Positions 58,111 to 64,000 of a DNA stretch of 64,000 bases are shown here, one piece after another. The DNA is from Bradyrhizobium sp. CCBAU 51627 (GTDB lineage: Bacteria; Pseudomonadota; Alphaproteobacteria; Rhizobiales; Xanthobacteraceae). The stretch covers positions 1,364,001-1,428,000 of the forward strand of contig NZ_LBJG01000024.1 of the NCBI RefSeq assembly GCF_028128765.1, given 5' to 3'. Each line of letters opens with the position of its first letter. The first letter of the stretch is position 1. Position numbers and translations under genes: made by a program. The notes below the pieces were generated by a model, which saw nothing but the letters and a program-made list of their open reading frames with translations, was not told the DNA's origin and made no database searches.

Positions 58111-58831
58111 CACAAAACCCATTCTCAACGTCCATAAATTGGTGAAACGCTTTGGCGGTTTCGTTGCACTTGACGGCCTCAGCTTTCACGCCGCGCCGGG
58201 CGAGGTGCTGGGGCTGGTCGGTCCGAATGGTTCGGGCAAGACCACGGCCATCAACGTGATTTCAGGTCTCTACGCGCCCGACGGCGGCGAGGTCGCTTTC
58301 GAGGGCGAGTCGATTGGCGGCATTGCGTCCCACAGGCTGGTCCGTCGCGGCATCAACAGGACTTTCCAGGTGCCGAAGCCGTTCATGTCGCTGACCGTGC
58401 GGGAGAACGTCAGGGTGGCCCTGGCCTATGGCCATATCGGCGGAACGCCGCCGTCGCTCGATGCGCTGCTCGACGAATATCGTTTGGCCGCCGTCGCCGA
58501 CCGGCCGGCAGCCGATCTCAACAGTGCGCAGCAGAAGATGCTGGATCTGGTCCGCGCCTTGGCGACGCGACCGCGCCTGCTGCTGCTGGACGAGCTCGCC
58601 GCCGGGCTCAATCCCGCTGAGCTCGACTGGATTGCCGAGCGGATCAAGCAGCTCGCGGCAGGCGGCATGTCCATCATCGTCGTCGAGCATCTGATGGGCT
58701 TCATCGAGCACATCACCGACCGCGTCATCGTTCTCAATGCCGGTCGGGAAATCTTCGAGGGTAAGCTCGCGGCGGCCGTGAAGGAACCGCAAGTGATCGA
58801 GGTGTTCTTGGGAGGCGAGCATGCCGCCTGA
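58100..58831 (+). CDS. Branched-chain-type ABC transporter ATP-binding protein (LivG-like), degenerate signature
   Basis: A 243-residue LivG-type ATPase. Walker A is GPNGSGKTT, Q-loop region GINRTFQVPKPF, Walker B LLLLDELAAGLNPAE, and switch His in VVEHLMGFIEH. The LSGGQ signature reads LNSAQQKMLDLVRAL, and the DEP motif is DEL. This repeats the situation in the other LivG-like gene at 18199, although the replaced residues differ. It overlaps the LivF-like gene by 11 bases. Confidence 0.9.
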   Translation: MSPDTKPILNVHKLVKRFGGFVALDGLSFHAAPGEVLGLVGPNGSGKTTAINVISGLYAPDGGEVAFEGESIGGIASHRLVRRGINRTFQVPKPFMSLTVRENVRVALAYGHIGGTPPSLDALLDEYRLAAVADRPAADLNSAQQKMLDLVRALATRPRLLLLDELAAGLNPAELDWIAERIKQLAAGGMSIIVVEHLMGFIEHITDRVIVLNAGREIFEGKLAAAVKEPQVIEVFLGGEHAA

Positions 58832-59540
58832 AGTAACGCCTCTTCTCCAGGCGCAAGGCGTCGACGCGGGCTACGGCACCATGCAGGTGCTGTGGGGTGT
58901 CGATCTCGACGTTAAATCCGGCGAGACGGTCCTGCTGCTTGGCGCCAACGGTGCCGGCAAGACCACGTTCCTGAAATCGCTGGTCGGCCTCGTCGAGGCC
59001 CGTCACGGCAGCATCGTGCTCGGCGGGCAGGATATCGCTCATATGCGGTCCAGCGACCGCATGAAGCTCGGCATGACCTACATGTCGGAGCTTGCGGTGT
59101 TTCCCGACCTGTCGATCGAGGAGAACATCCTGGTGGGGGCTCAGGCCCTGGGACATGCCAATCCCCGCCGGCGCCTCGACGAGCTCTATGGCCTCTTTCC
59201 CGTTCTGCGCGACAAGCGCCGCGACGCCGCCTCCAGCCTGTCGGGCGGGCAGCGCAAGATGCTCGGGATCGCCAAGGCGCTCGCGGCCGAGCCGAAGCTT
59301 CTCGTCATGGACGAGCCTTCGGCCGGGCTGTCGCCGCTCTTTGTCAAAGAGGTCATCCGCATCCTGAACGGCCTGCAGGGGCGCGGGATGGCGCTTTTGA
59401 TCGCAGAGCAGAATATCGGTTTCCTTGAAGTGGCAACCCGCGTATTTGTTCTGGAAGGCGGGCGCATTCGCTTTTCCGGCACGGTTGCCGAGATGACCGA
59501 CAACGAGGCGCTGCGGCGCGCCTATTTTGGATTGAAATAG
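58821..59540 (+). CDS. Branched-chain-type ABC transporter ATP-binding protein (LivF-like)
   Basis: A 239-residue LivF-type ATPase with canonical motifs: Walker A GANGAGKTT, Q-loop region YMSELAVFPDLSIEENI, signature LSGGQRKMLGIAKAL, Walker B LLVMDEPSAGLSP and a late switch in LIAEQNIGFLE. It ends NEALRRAYFGLK. It closes the importer part of the operon; the amidase begins 42 bases later. Confidence 0.93.
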   Translation: MPPEVTPLLQAQGVDAGYGTMQVLWGVDLDVKSGETVLLLGANGAGKTTFLKSLVGLVEARHGSIVLGGQDIAHMRSSDRMKLGMTYMSELAVFPDLSIEENILVGAQALGHANPRRRLDELYGLFPVLRDKRRDAASSLSGGQRKMLGIAKALAAEPKLLVMDEPSAGLSPLFVKEVIRILNGLQGRGMALLIAEQNIGFLEVATRVFVLEGGRIRFSGTVAEMTDNEALRRAYFGLK

Positions 59541-59582
59541 CGCGGCACCGTTTTGGCCGCGCCTGACGCAGGCGAACCAGAC

Positions 59583-60932
59583 ATGCCGAACGCCCCGACC
59601 CTCGCCACATTGGCCGATGACCTCGAAAGCGGTCGCACGACCTCCCGAAAACTCGTCGAAGCCTGCATCGCCAGGATCGCCGATCCCGCCGGCGAGGGGC
59701 AGCGCACCTTTCTGCATGTCGACAAGGACGCTGCTCTGGCGGTTGCGGATGCGATGGACGGCCTGCGCAAAGCCAAAGCCGCGCCGTCGCGCTATGCCGG
59801 CATCCCGCTCTCGATCAAGGATCTGTTCGACATCAAGGGGCAGACGACGCGGGCCGGGTCCCGCGCGCTCGATGATTCCGATCCGGCCGAGCATGACGCG
59901 CCAGCGGTGGCGCGCCTGCGCAAGGCCGGCTTCGTCGTGATCGGACGGACCAACATGACCGAGTTCGCCTATTCCGGCATCGGCATCAATCCGCATTACG
60001 GCACGCCGAAGGGGGCCTGGAACCGGGCGGAGGGCCACGTGCCCGGCGGCTCGTCCTCGGGTGCGGCGGTGTCCGTGCTCGACGGCATGGCGCACGGTGC
60101 GCTTGGCACCGACACCGGCGGTTCCTGCCGCATTCCGGCGGCGTTCAACGGCATCGTCGGTTACAAGCCGACGCAGCGTCGCGTGCCGCTCGACGGCACG
60201 GTGCCGCTGTCGTTCTCGCTCGACAGCATCGGGCCGTTGGCGCGATCGGTCAGTTGCTGTGCCATAATGGATGCCGTGCTCGCCAGCGAGCCGATCGTCG
60301 CGCTGAAGCCGCGTCCCGTGAAGGGCATGCGGCTGGCGGTGCCGACCACGATTGCGCTCGATGATCTCGATCCGGAGGTCGCCGAGACCTTCGAGCGCAC
60401 GCTGAAGACACTTTCCGACCACGGCGGCATCATCGAACGCATCGAGATGGCGGAATTCCACGACATCGGCCCGATGAACGCCAAGGGCGGCTTTGCGGCC
60501 GCCGAGAGCTACGCCTGGCACCGCTATCTCATCACTGCCAAGGGCGACGTCTATGATCCTCGCGTCGCCGTGCGCATCATGCGCGGCGAGGCGCAGAGCG
60601 CGGCCGACTATATCGACCTGCTCAACGAGCGTCGCTCGCTGATCGCCCGTGTCAATGCACGCATCGCTCCCTATGATGCCCTGGTGCTGCCGACCACGGC
60701 CAACACGCCGCCGAAGATCGCAGACCTTGCCGACGACAAGGCGTTCACCACGCAAAATCTCCGCGCGCTACGCAACTGCACCCTGATCAACATGATCGAC
60801 GGCTGCGCCATCTCGCTGCCCGCGCATCGTGAGGGCAACGTGCCTGTCGGCCTGATGTTGGCAGGCGCGGGCGGCTCTGATCGTCGTATCTTTGAACTTG
60901 CTGCCGGCATGGAGGCCGTCATTCGTGTTTGA
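59583..60932 (+). CDS. Amidase (amidase-signature family) of the importer operon
   Basis: A 449-residue amidase-signature enzyme. Lys in GIPLSIKDLFDIKGQTT, the Ser pair in HVPGGSSSGAAVSVLDGM and nucleophile Ser in GTDTGGSCRIPAAFNG form the triad. It differs clearly from the amidase at 5887. ATG 59583 has only a weak ribosome site; translation may continue from livF. It hydrolyses an amide to acid and ammonia. Its stop is overlapped by the DUF2848 gene, so both are coupled to the Liv-type importer. Confidence 0.9.
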   Translation: MPNAPTLATLADDLESGRTTSRKLVEACIARIADPAGEGQRTFLHVDKDAALAVADAMDGLRKAKAAPSRYAGIPLSIKDLFDIKGQTTRAGSRALDDSDPAEHDAPAVARLRKAGFVVIGRTNMTEFAYSGIGINPHYGTPKGAWNRAEGHVPGGSSSGAAVSVLDGMAHGALGTDTGGSCRIPAAFNGIVGYKPTQRRVPLDGTVPLSFSLDSIGPLARSVSCCAIMDAVLASEPIVALKPRPVKGMRLAVPTTIALDDLDPEVAETFERTLKTLSDHGGIIERIEMAEFHDIGPMNAKGGFAAAESYAWHRYLITAKGDVYDPRVAVRIMRGEAQSAADYIDLLNERRSLIARVNARIAPYDALVLPTTANTPPKIADLADDKAFTTQNLRALRNCTLINMIDGCAISLPAHREGNVPVGLMLAGAGGSDRRIFELAAGMEAVIRV

Positions 60933-61611
60933 CCTCACTTTCACCGTAGACGCCCAGGACTCCACCACGCCGCTGACCTTGGCGCTCGACCAGATGGTCA
61001 TCGCTGGCTGGACCGGCCGCGATCCCGTCGCGCGCGACAAGCACATCGCCGAGCTGCAGGAGATGGGCATCGCTCCGCCGGCATCGACGCCGATCTACTA
61101 TCGCGCTTCGGCGCGGCGGCTGACCCAGGAAGACAGCATCGAATGCACCGGCGGCGATTCCTCGGGCGAGGTCGAGTTCGTGCTGATCGGCTGGCAGGGC
61201 CGCATCTTCGTGGGCTGCGGCTCAGACCATACCGATCGCAAGGTCGAGGCCTACAACGTCACGGTCTCCAAGCAGATGTGCGACAAGCCGATCGCCTCCA
61301 CGCTGTGGGAGCTCGAGGACGTCATCGGCCATTGGGACAAGATGATCCTGCGCTCCTACGCCACGATCAAGGGCGAGCGCATGCTCTACCAGGAGGGAAC
61401 GCTGGACGCGATGCTGCCGGTCGTCGACCTCATTGCGCGCGGCTTCGAAGGCGGCAAATTCCCCGACGGCTGCGTCATGTTCGGCGGCACATTCGCGGCC
61501 AAGGGCGGCATCCGCCCCGCCGAGCGCTTCGAACTCGAGCTGGAAGATCCCGTGCTGAAGCGCACGATCAGGCACGGCTACGACGTGGTGACGCTGCCGG
61601 TGCGGGGCTGA
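60925..61611 (+). CDS. DUF2848 protein (fumarylacetoacetate-hydrolase-fold candidate)
   Basis: A 228-residue protein of the DUF2848 family, which I recall as related to the FAA-hydrolase fold. Features include LALDQMVIAGWTGRDPVARD, the acid-rich EVEFVLIGWQGRIFVGCGSD, a D-H-T-D turn, the CDKPIASTLWELEDV segment, and GCVMFGGTFAAKGGIRP near the end. GTG 60925 lies 9 bases after GGAGG and overlaps the amidase stop by 8 bases. Function unknown; the setting suggests that it processes the acid released by the amidase, for example by hydrolysing a C-C bond or dehydrating it. Confidence 0.85.
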   Translation: MFDLTFTVDAQDSTTPLTLALDQMVIAGWTGRDPVARDKHIAELQEMGIAPPASTPIYYRASARRLTQEDSIECTGGDSSGEVEFVLIGWQGRIFVGCGSDHTDRKVEAYNVTVSKQMCDKPIASTLWELEDVIGHWDKMILRSYATIKGERMLYQEGTLDAMLPVVDLIARGFEGGKFPDGCVMFGGTFAAKGGIRPAERFELELEDPVLKRTIRHGYDVVTLPVRG

Positions 61612-61622
61612 CGCTCTCTCCA

Positions 61623-61709
61623 CGTCATTGCGAGGAGCTCTTGCGACGAAGCAATCCAAACTGGTTCCGCAAAGGGATTCCGGATTGCTTCGCTTCGCTC
61701 GCAACGACG
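61623..61709. repeat. Dispersed palindrome, family A (copy 5 of 5)
   Basis: A family A copy between the DUF2848 gene and the next oxygenase gene, both on the plus strand. The left arm has the GAGGAGCTCTTGCGACGAAG variant also found in copy 4, and the right arm GGATTGCTTCGCTTCGCTCG. Confidence 0.9.
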
Positions 61710-61768
61710 GGGGAGAGTGTCGGAAATCGGGTGGCGGAGGGCGAGTCTGCTTTGCGAAGGTCGCAGCC

Positions 61769-62515
61769 ATGACAGCAACAGCACGCAAATTGCCCCAGAA
61801 ACCATCCGTCGACATCGCCACCCGCGTCGAGGCCCTCGACTGGCCCCAAATCGCTGCCGAGCTCGACTCCCAGGGCTGCTCCGTCCTGAAGAACCTGCTA
61901 ACGCCCGATCAATGCCATACCATCTCTGCGCTCTATCCTGACGACGCGCACTTCCGCAGCCGCATCGTCATGGGCCGCCACGGCTTTGGCCGCGGCGAGT
62001 ACAAATATTTCTCCTACCCGCTGCCAGATATCATCGCGCAGCTGCGTCCGGCGCTGTACTCGCACTTCCATGCCGTCGCCAACAGATGGAACGAGGCGAT
62101 GGGGATCGACATCCGCTACCCCGCCGCATATGCGGCGTTCCTGAAGCGCTGCCACGAGGCCGGGCAGGCGCGGCCGACGCCACTGCTGCTGCAATACGAG
62201 GCGGGCGACTACAATTGCCTGCATCAGGACCTCTACGGCGAGCACGTCTTCCCGATTCAGGTCGCAATCCTGCTGTCTGAGCCCGGCCGCGACTTCACCG
62301 GCGGCGAGTTCGTGCTGACGGAACAGCGCCCGCGCATGCAGTCGCGCGCCGAGGTCGTGCCGCTGGCGCAGGGCGATGCGGTCGCTTTCGCTGTGCATCA
62401 CCGCCCGGTGCAGGGGACACGCGGCACCTACCGCGTTAACCTGCGCCATGGCGTCAGCCGGATCAGGTCCGGCCAACGCCACACGCTGGGTGTGATCTTC
62501 CACGATGCCAAATGA
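61769..62515 (+). CDS. Fe(II)/2-oxoglutarate oxygenase (prolyl-hydroxylase-like)
   Basis: A 248-residue double-stranded beta-helix dioxygenase. The iron triad is His152 and Asp154 in CLHQDLYGEHVFP, and probably His227 in VNLRHGVSRIRSGQ, with Arg237 of SGQRHTLGVIFHD as the 2-oxoglutarate-binding residue. The N-terminal part ends with LKNLLTPDQCHTISALYPDD, a helix common to P4H-type oxygenases. GAAGG precedes ATG 61769. The AlkB gene begins 9 bases later, so the two are co-transcribed. The substrate could be a nucleic acid base or a protein side chain; the linkage favours repair or RNA modification. Confidence 0.87.
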   Translation: MTATARKLPQKPSVDIATRVEALDWPQIAAELDSQGCSVLKNLLTPDQCHTISALYPDDAHFRSRIVMGRHGFGRGEYKYFSYPLPDIIAQLRPALYSHFHAVANRWNEAMGIDIRYPAAYAAFLKRCHEAGQARPTPLLLQYEAGDYNCLHQDLYGEHVFPIQVAILLSEPGRDFTGGEFVLTEQRPRMQSRAEVVPLAQGDAVAFAVHHRPVQGTRGTYRVNLRHGVSRIRSGQRHTLGVIFHDAK

Positions 62516-62524
62516 GCGGAACCA

Positions 62525-63178
62525 TTGACGGCTGATCTGTTCGACAGCGTCGCCGAGGCGCAGCCGTCGCGCGAGGAGATCGCCGACGGCGCCGTGCTGC
62601 TGCGCGGCTTCGTCAAACCGATCGAGAGCGAGTTGATCGCAGCGGTGCGCGCCATCGTCGCGCAATCGCCGTTTCGCCGCATGACCACGCCGGGCGGCTA
62701 CCAGATGTCGGTGGCGATGACCAATTGCGGCGAGCGCGGCTGGATCACCGATCACACCGGCTATCGCTACGATCCCATCGATCCGCGAACCGGCGTGCCG
62801 TGGCCAGCGATGCCGCCAGTACTGTGCGATCTCGCCCGCCGCGCGGCGGAGCAGGGCGGCTTCCAAAACTTCGCGCCCGATGCCTGCCTCGTCAATCGCT
62901 ACGAGCCCGGCACGCGGCTGTCGCTGCACCAGGACAAGGACGAGCTGGACTATTCGGCGCCGATCGTCTCGGTCTCGCTCGGCCTGCCCGCGACCTTCCT
63001 GTTCGGCGGCATGGCACGCAACGACAAGCCGCGCCGTTTCCGGCTGGTCCATGGCGATGTCGTGGTCTGGGGCGGCGCGTCCAGGCTTGCCTATCACGGC
63101 GTCGCGCCGCTTGCGGAAGGTGAACATGCGCTGCTGGGGCGGAAGCGGATCAATCTGACGTTTCGCAGGACGCGCTGA
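62525..63178 (+). CDS. alkB: Alpha-ketoglutarate-dependent DNA dealkylase AlkB
   Basis: A 217-residue AlkB. It has the N-terminal GAVLLRGFVKP, the nucleotide-recognition lid with GGYQMSVAMTNCG, WITDHTGYRYDPIDPRTGVP, the iron ligands His135 and Asp137 in SLHQDKDELD, a later His in LAYHGVAPL, and the RxxxxxR end in GRKRINLTFRRTR. It removes 1-methyladenine and 3-methylcytosine lesions by oxidation. The only usable start is TTG 62525, with AGCGGA before it. It is convergent with the thiamine-diphosphate enzyme gene, with 2 bases between stops. Confidence 0.93.
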   Translation: MTADLFDSVAEAQPSREEIADGAVLLRGFVKPIESELIAAVRAIVAQSPFRRMTTPGGYQMSVAMTNCGERGWITDHTGYRYDPIDPRTGVPWPAMPPVLCDLARRAAEQGGFQNFAPDACLVNRYEPGTRLSLHQDKDELDYSAPIVSVSLGLPATFLFGGMARNDKPRRFRLVHGDVVVWGGASRLAYHGVAPLAEGEHALLGRKRINLTFRRTR

Positions 63179-63180
63179 TC

Positions 63181-64000
63181 TTACGGCTTCGGCGGATGAA
63201 TGAACGCCCACGGGCTGACTTCCGAATCCCTGGTCACCTCGACCGAGATCAGATACGGCCCGCCATGGCTGAGCGCCTTCTCCATCGCCGCCTTGAACTG
63301 ATCCGGCGCCGTGACGCGCGCCGCCGCCACGCCGAAGGACTCCGCCAGCTTGACGAAGTCAGGATTGACGAGATCCGACGCCACCACGCGGCCGTCAAAG
63401 CGTTCGCGCTGGTCGCGGCGGACGTTGCCGTAGGCATTGTTGTTGAACACCAGCGTCACCACGCCGATATTGAATTGCACGGCGGTGGCAAGCTCCTGCA
63501 CGCCGAACATGAAGCCGCCGTCACCGGTGATCGCAACCACGGGCGTATCGGGATTGGCGACCTTGGCGCCGAGCGCGGTCGGAAAGCCCGAACCGAGCGT
63601 GCCCTGATAGCCTGAGGTTATGAAGGTGCGCGGCTGGTAGATCGGAAAGCCGTACCAGGAGGCGAAGCCGAACTGCGACAGCTCATCGGTCACGATCGCG
63701 TTCGCCGGTAATACCTCGCGCAGAATTTTGAGATAGGCCATCTGCGGTTGAATGCGCTGAATCTCTGCCAGCGCGGTCGCGCTGGCCTCGCGGATCGCGG
63801 CGCGGCGGCCGGCCGCCTTGCTGTAGCCGGCCTTGCGCACGGCAGCGGCGAGATCGGCGGTTGCGGCCTTGGCATCGGCAACGATCGCGGCGTTCGCCGG
63901 ATAGCGCCGCATCTCGACCGGATCGATGTCGATGCGGATGCTCTTGAGGCCGTCGGGCTGGTACGGCCAGCGCGACATCGTCGGCAACTCCAGCCGCGTG
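63181..64000 (-). CDS. Thiamine-diphosphate-dependent enzyme, acetolactate synthase-like (3' part only)
   Basis: The C-terminal roughly 270 residues of a TPP enzyme; the frame stays open to the window edge, so the 5' part is missing. The central-domain end reads SIRIDIDPVEMRRYPANAAI, and the PYR/PP domain part has the ThDP motif VVAITGDGGFMFGVQELATA ending FNNNAYGNVRRDQ. The YQGTLGSGFPTALGAK loop is also typical. It belongs to the IlvB/benzaldehyde lyase/oxalyl-CoA decarboxylase superfamily. Without the N-terminal domain the reaction cannot be told; a biosynthetic IlvB would usually have ilvN near it, which is not seen in the window. Confidence 0.88.
   Translation of the reverse strand, partial: TRLELPTMSRWPYQPDGLKSIRIDIDPVEMRRYPANAAIVADAKAATADLAAAVRKAGYSKAAGRRAAIREASATALAEIQRIQPQMAYLKILREVLPANAIVTDELSQFGFASWYGFPIYQPRTFITSGYQGTLGSGFPTALGAKVANPDTPVVAITGDGGFMFGVQELATAVQFNIGVVTLVFNNNAYGNVRRDQRERFDGRVVASDLVNPDFVKLAESFGVAAARVTAPDQFKAAMEKALSHGGPYLISVEVTRDSEVSPWAFIHPPKP

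Noticed and set aside
58734..60755. A 673-codon minus-strand open frame opposite the LivF-like and amidase genes
   Set aside because: It is the shadow of two well-supported genes and has no recognisable domain.

Overview
The window is about 64 kb of GC-rich DNA from an alphaproteobacterium, most likely Bradyrhizobium or a close relative. The reasons are the strong GC bias at third codon positions, the density of ABC uptake systems for amino acids and of acyl-CoA genes, a GcrA-like protein, and several dispersed intergenic palindrome families of a type I remember from Bradyrhizobium genomes. The assignment was not checked by a search. I see no rRNA, tRNA, CRISPR array, transposase or phage gene, so this reads as chromosomal catabolic territory.

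0-16 kb: an Aap-like polar amino acid importer (binding protein, two permeases, no ATPase) stands divergent with an RpiR regulator and a class III aminotransferase. Then come an amidase, an SDR-like protein without its catalytic triad, a tartrate/malate-type dehydrogenase, a three-gene operon (M20 amidohydrolase, D-2-hydroxyacid dehydrogenase, HcxB-like dehydrogenase), and a LysR regulator divergent from a DUF1445 protein and a branched-chain type binding protein. 16-24 kb: the LivHMGF-type importer that belongs to that binding protein, followed by a full L-threonate/tetronate pathway (LtnD, OtnI, OtnK and divergent OtnC) that ends in dihydroxyacetone phosphate. 24-27 kb: two chemoreceptors in tandem, one with an Aer-like PAS domain.

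27-44 kb: a large acyl-CoA region. It holds a thiolase homologue without the nucleophilic cysteine, a nitronate monooxygenase-like flavoprotein, a YghU-type glutathione protein, an ACAD10/11-like acyl-CoA dehydrogenase, a VOC protein, four enzymes of the SDR and crotonase families around it, an APH-type phosphotransferase with a DUF6285 partner, a second acyl-CoA dehydrogenase, two acyl-CoA ligases and a DECR1-like reductase. The kinase, small partner, dehydrogenase and SDR together resemble the levulinate/4-hydroxyacyl-CoA route (lvaABCD) and are the most interesting system here.

44-49 kb: a pocket of small or poorly known genes: YccF, a secreted beta-propeller, a small membrane protein, a short GcrA-like protein, a 58-residue acidic protein, a dimeric alpha-beta barrel candidate, a dodecin, then a long repeat-rich gap. 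49-64 kb: PEP carboxylase; an SDR/thiolase/DUF35 operon; a second Liv-type importer in one operon with an amidase and a DUF2848 protein; two neighbouring Fe(II)/2-oxoglutarate oxygenases, the second being AlkB; and the 3' part of a thiamine-diphosphate enzyme that runs off the window.
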